Of a stretch of 64,000 nucleotides of DNA, positions 60,870 to 64,000 are shown piece by piece (position 1 is the stretch's first letter; every line of letters starts with the position of its first letter). The stretch comes from Strobilurus pachycystidiatus (lineage: Eukaryota > Basidiomycota > Agaricomycetes > Agaricales > Physalacriaceae). The notes beneath the pieces are model-generated. The model was not told the DNA's origin. It was given only the letters and a program-made list of their open reading frames with translations, and did not search any database. The position numbers were made by a program, and so were the translations under genes. The DNA is taken from assembly GCA_019915135.1 (NCBI GenBank), contig JAHLMK010000023.1:558001-622000 (forward strand), read 5' to 3'.

Positions 60870-62600
60870 TTATTTGTCAGAACTGGAATCTGGGGAATTG
60901 TCCCAAGACTCCTTGTGCTTTCAAGAGGATTCATGGCACCTGTTCTGAGTGCGGCGGCAAGCATCCCACTCGTGACAAAGAACAGTGCCTTGTCCTCCTC
61001 AATGCCCGACGAGCAGTTGCTCATAGCAAGTCGGGTGCTGGAAGCGCAGGCTCAGCCTAGAAGCTTATCTGGCTCAAAGCGGAAGGCAGAAGATGAGCAG
61101 TCTGCACCACGTTTCAAAAGAGGCTATGTTTTTACTTCCAATGTATCATCAGAATCCAAAGCTCCTCCGAGCATTTCTTCCACTTATACTGCTCCTCCTC
61201 TACCTAGACCACCTCAGCAGATCCTAGATGATCCACAGATCCAAGCCTCGCTTGCAGCTGTTGCGGATTACATCCGTGTTGATACTCCTTTCAATGTTGA
61301 CCGCATTGAGCACTTGTTGACCAAACATCCCAACCGTTCATTTGTTGATTCTGTCATTTGCTCTCTTCGTGAAGGCTTCTGGCCTTTCCATGATGGAGAA
61401 TGGGAAGCTCATCTCAAAGAGCGCTATGATAATTATGCCACAGAGGCTCAAGATCTTGCAGAACTTCGAGTTTATAGAGATCAAGAGATTGCAGCTGGTC
61501 GCTGGTCTCCAGCTCTTCCAGAGAACTTTGTACTTCTTCCTAGAATGCGCATTTCTCCCATGTTTGTTGTCTGGCAAGAAGGCAAACCTCGTGTTGTCAT
61601 GGATCATACTGGCAATGGTCTCAACGATGGCATATCCAGAGAGGATGCCAAAGTGTGCTATGATGATATGCATTCATTTGGTCAACTTCTCAATGATGTG
61701 CTCAAAGCACATCCAAATGAGGAACTGTTGCTCTTCAAGAGTGATGTATCCAAAGCATTCCTCAACCTTCCTGCCCATCCCATTTGGCAACTTCATCAAG
61801 TGGTCACTGTAGATGGCAGATACCACATTGTGCGCCGTCTCATTCTGGGCACTCGTGCTTCTCCTCGCTGTTGGTGTTCATTCTCTGGGCTTCTCAACTG
61901 GATAGCTTGGGAACTTGGAGTCATTGGTCTTCATGACTATATGGATGACTTCTTTGGCTGGGATTTCAAGCGCAATCTTGTTATGTTTCATGGCAAACTG
62001 CGTCCCCACCATCAAGTTCAACTTCTTGTCTTTTGGGATCTCATTGGTTGTCCATATGATGACAAGAAGCAGGAGCATGGAGTCACCCTCAAAATCATTG
62101 GCTTCTGGGTTGATATCCAATCTGGTTCTATCTCTCTCTCTCCAGATTCTCTTGACTCTATGATTACTTCAATCAATGAGTTCTTGGGACAACCCAAGCC
62201 CCCTCTTCAGCAATGGCAGCAACTTGCTGGCTATCTGAATTGGACTCTCAATGTCTTGCCCTGGGCACGCCCAGCTCTCACAGAGCTCTATCGCAAGATG
62301 AGCGGCAAGACCATCCGCTTCAAAGGCATTCCACTCAATGCTGAGGTTAAGCAGGACCTCAGTTGGTTTGTCAAAGTTGCGAAGGATTGCATTGGCATTC
62401 GCTTTGTTGATGCTCAATCTTGGAGTGATGATGAGGCAGATTTCATTGGCTGGACAGATGCTAGCAATTCTGGCCTTGCATTTGTATATGCAGGCAATGG
62501 CTTTGCTTATCAGCTTAAGACTATCACGGGAGTGGACACATTCTTCCGTGAACTTCTTGCTATTCTCTGTCTCATCCACCATGTTGCCTCATTCAAGATT
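60870..62600 (+). mobile_element. DIRS/Ngaro-like copy 4 (truncated at both ends)
   Basis: Plus-oriented piece from the end of gag (ATTTGTCAGAACTGGAATC) to the RNase H domain, cut at 62600. Its 5' junction with TCGAAG is the same as copy 2's. It has no recombinase and no 3' repeats. Confidence 0.9.
61002..62600 (+). pseudogene. Reverse transcriptase and partial RNase H, copy 4
   Basis: Open from MPDEQLLIAS (61002) through the YMDDFFGW active site into RNase H (GWTDASNSG, FFRELLAIL), then cut after HHVASFKI, with a few foreign codons to the stop at 62636. It has LLPRM like copy 2, PALTEL like copy 3, and SISLS, GQPKPP and LAGYLN like copy 1, so it is a mosaic. The last RNase H residues are missing, so it is non-functional. 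Confidence 0.88.
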
Positions 62601-62920
62601 GGGCGGGACAGCGCAGTCCCGCCGCCCGACGTATAAATACAGCGCTATCATACTTGTAAAACCTTAGAGTGGACTTTACGTTTAAACTATCCCGTTCTTT
62701 GTCTTTGTCCCTGTCTCTCCATTCAACAGACTGTCCTCTTAGATATTGACCGGGTCGATCTCTAAGTGAACGCCCTCTCGCGAGAACAAATCAATAGACG
62801 ACTCAGGGAGTCCGTCTGATTGACATCTCGACTCCCATTCGTGTTAATTCCTGCCAGCGGAACACCCTCGATCTCGACAGACAGCCCGACCTACTCAGGA
62901 CCCTAAGACGGACGCTAACA
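62601..62920 (+). repeat. Probable right part of an LTR
   Basis: Begins with a GGGCGGGAC...GTCCCGCC hairpin, has TATAAATA near 62632 and ends GACGCTAACA at 62920, closely like the Gypsy-2 LTR end GACGCTGACA. The left part of the LTR is missing. A perfect self-priming match was not found. Confidence 0.5.
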
Positions 62921-62944
62921 ATAGGAAAGTTCTACAAAGAAGCC

Positions 62945-63770
62945 GTGTTGATCCTTGAAAGGTCACCAGAAGGAAACATCGAAGTAAAGCAAAGTTGGAT
63001 ACCTGGTGATAATAGGGAAACCTTCGGGAAAGGGGACTTAACATCCTTATACATAAAGAAGTTGCCCAATAAGGTTCATCAGGCAGCCAAAAGGCTAAGG
63101 AAACAACACGCCTTTATGCATGCACCGATGCACCAAATATCAACACATATGACAGTCCCAGAACATATGATGACGCCTGCAGGACTATTAAAGGTCCCAA
63201 CCAAGACTTAAGGCTTTTGCAAGGTATTTAATATCAAACAGATTGCGGAAGATCAAGAAGAACTTAAGTCCTACGCCACGACAATTTTGAATCTCTTCTA
63301 TGGGGTACCAAAGGAGCTAGAATAAGTCTTTACGGGCTTGTCGGTAACCTTATCAAAAGATTACTTAACAGAGGCACAACAGGAATTCTTAAAGTTGAAA
63401 AGTCAAATCCCTAAGAAGGGTGTATTTGTAGGAAAGAAGTTCAAACCAGTAGCTTTGAAAACCAAAGCTCACCTTAGAACTTTACCTGAAGAATTTAGGA
63501 TCAAGCACCATATTCATGGAGACCCACTAGCTGGGATGCCTGAGTTAGTACCTGATCCACCACCCTTCGTACCAACAGGTAGATATACCGCCGAAAGGAG
63601 GGAATAGATACAAGCTGACCATGTAGGGGACTTCCTGACGGATGCAGAAAGACGGATTATAGACTCCATCTTCTGTAACCAGAACGAAGGCTTTGCCTGG
63701 GAAGAATCTGAGAAAGGACACTTCAAACCAGAGTTCTTTCCACCAGTGGATATCCCGGTAATACAGTCAA
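62945..63770 (+). pseudogene. pol: Degenerate retrotransposon pol N-terminal region
   Basis: Three successive open pieces interrupted by stops. 62945-63211 reads ILERSPEGNIEVKQSWIPGD. 63338-63607 reads KFKPVALKTKAHLRTLPEEF, then IHGDPLAGMPELVPDPPPFV and PTGRYTAERRE. The next piece has DFLTDAERRIIDSIFCNQNE, GFAWEESEKGHF and FFPPVDIPVI. The block KPVALK...LPEEF, GDPL..MP.L.P.PPPF.PTGRYT.ERR, NE.FAW...E.G.F...FFPPV.IP is what I recall preceding the RT of a basidiomycete retroelement family. The RT itself does not follow, so the copy is truncated. No gag is visible between it and the LTR end. Confidence 0.6.
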
Positions 63771-64000
63771 TTACTTCATACAGAATATGGTTGGTTCCTA
63801 TCCAGACTATATTCTATATGACGGATATTCCACATCAAAGTGTGGCGCATTTACGGTATGAAATTTTGCAATCATATGAACTCAAAGTTACATGTTATTT
63901 CTGCTACAACTAGATGTCATTGGATGTTATGATGCTATACAATGTCTTATCTTGTATTTCAACCTAATTTACAACTTGAAAGATATTTTTCAGTCCTTCC
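63771..64000. other. Right edge, no recognised feature
   Basis: AT-rich, no ORF of note. It includes AAGTGTGGCGCA near 63838, also seen near 43796 and 43941, possibly a small repeat terminus. Confidence 0.3.

Larger units (their letters stand above)
59832..62600. repeat. Right arm of the 2.77-kb inverted duplication
   Basis: Reverse complement of 50988-53756. The match ends at 62600 (TTCAAGATT), where an unrelated LTR-like sequence begins. Confidence 0.88.

Overview
The window is a transposon-dense island from a filamentous fungus, most likely an agaricomycete basidiomycete. The evidence is genes with many short introns (about 45 to 60 bases), chromodomain Ty3/Gypsy elements, a KDZ-type transposase fragment, tyrosine-recombinase retrotransposons, and fungal hAT transposases. 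I see no complete ordinary host gene. Almost everything is mobile DNA or fragments trapped between insertions.

Layout. 1-636: 3' end of an unidentified gene. 900-8275: hAT-1 copy 1, left end missing. 8276-13113 plus 20813-21423: a minus-strand Ty3/Gypsy element (Gypsy-1), cut off inside integrase at 8276 and split near its LTR/primer-binding-site boundary by hAT-1 copy 2 (13114-20807, 17-bp TIRs, 8-bp TSD TCTAGTGT). 21630-34407: hAT-2, a 12.8-kb element with 18-bp TIRs and TSD CTGGTTCC. Between its two main genes it carries about 7 kb of cargo, including a spliced small basic protein, a histone H2A fragment and arrays of short palindromes. 35099-35301: a Tc1/mariner-like MITE. 36329-36767: a hAT-type MITE with hAT-2-like ends. 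36802-42786: Gypsy-2, a plus-strand chromovirus with both 419-bp LTRs and TSD GTTGC. 44038-44814: KDZ transposase C-terminus. 44811-62600: a cluster of DIRS/Ngaro-like tyrosine-recombinase retrotransposons (four copies in both orientations, a 5,845-bp tandem duplication and a 2.77-kb inverted duplication). 62601-63770: LTR end and pol remnant of another retroelement.

How the parts work together. Each hAT family has a plus-strand multi-exon transposase (N-terminal zinc-finger-like segment, RNase-H-like core, hAT C-terminal dimerisation motif) and a divergent minus-strand gene for a roughly 700-residue protein. The two minus-strand proteins are homologous although the two families have different TIRs, so a two-gene hAT organisation is conserved here. 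Both Gypsy elements lack a TGG tRNA primer site. Two bases inside the LTR each has a 10-base sequence complementary to its own predicted 5' transcript end, as in Tf1-type self-priming. The DIRS/Ngaro-like full copy (54190-60869) shows the split-direct-repeat layout A1-ORFs-B1-A2-B2 and encodes a zinc-finger gag-like protein, RT plus RNase H, and a tyrosine recombinase in which the second catalytic Arg is His in every copy.

Many single-base differences between the two near-identical hAT-1 copies lie in homopolymer runs, so some apparent frameshifts may be consensus errors rather than biology. All family names come from reading motifs; no database search was possible.
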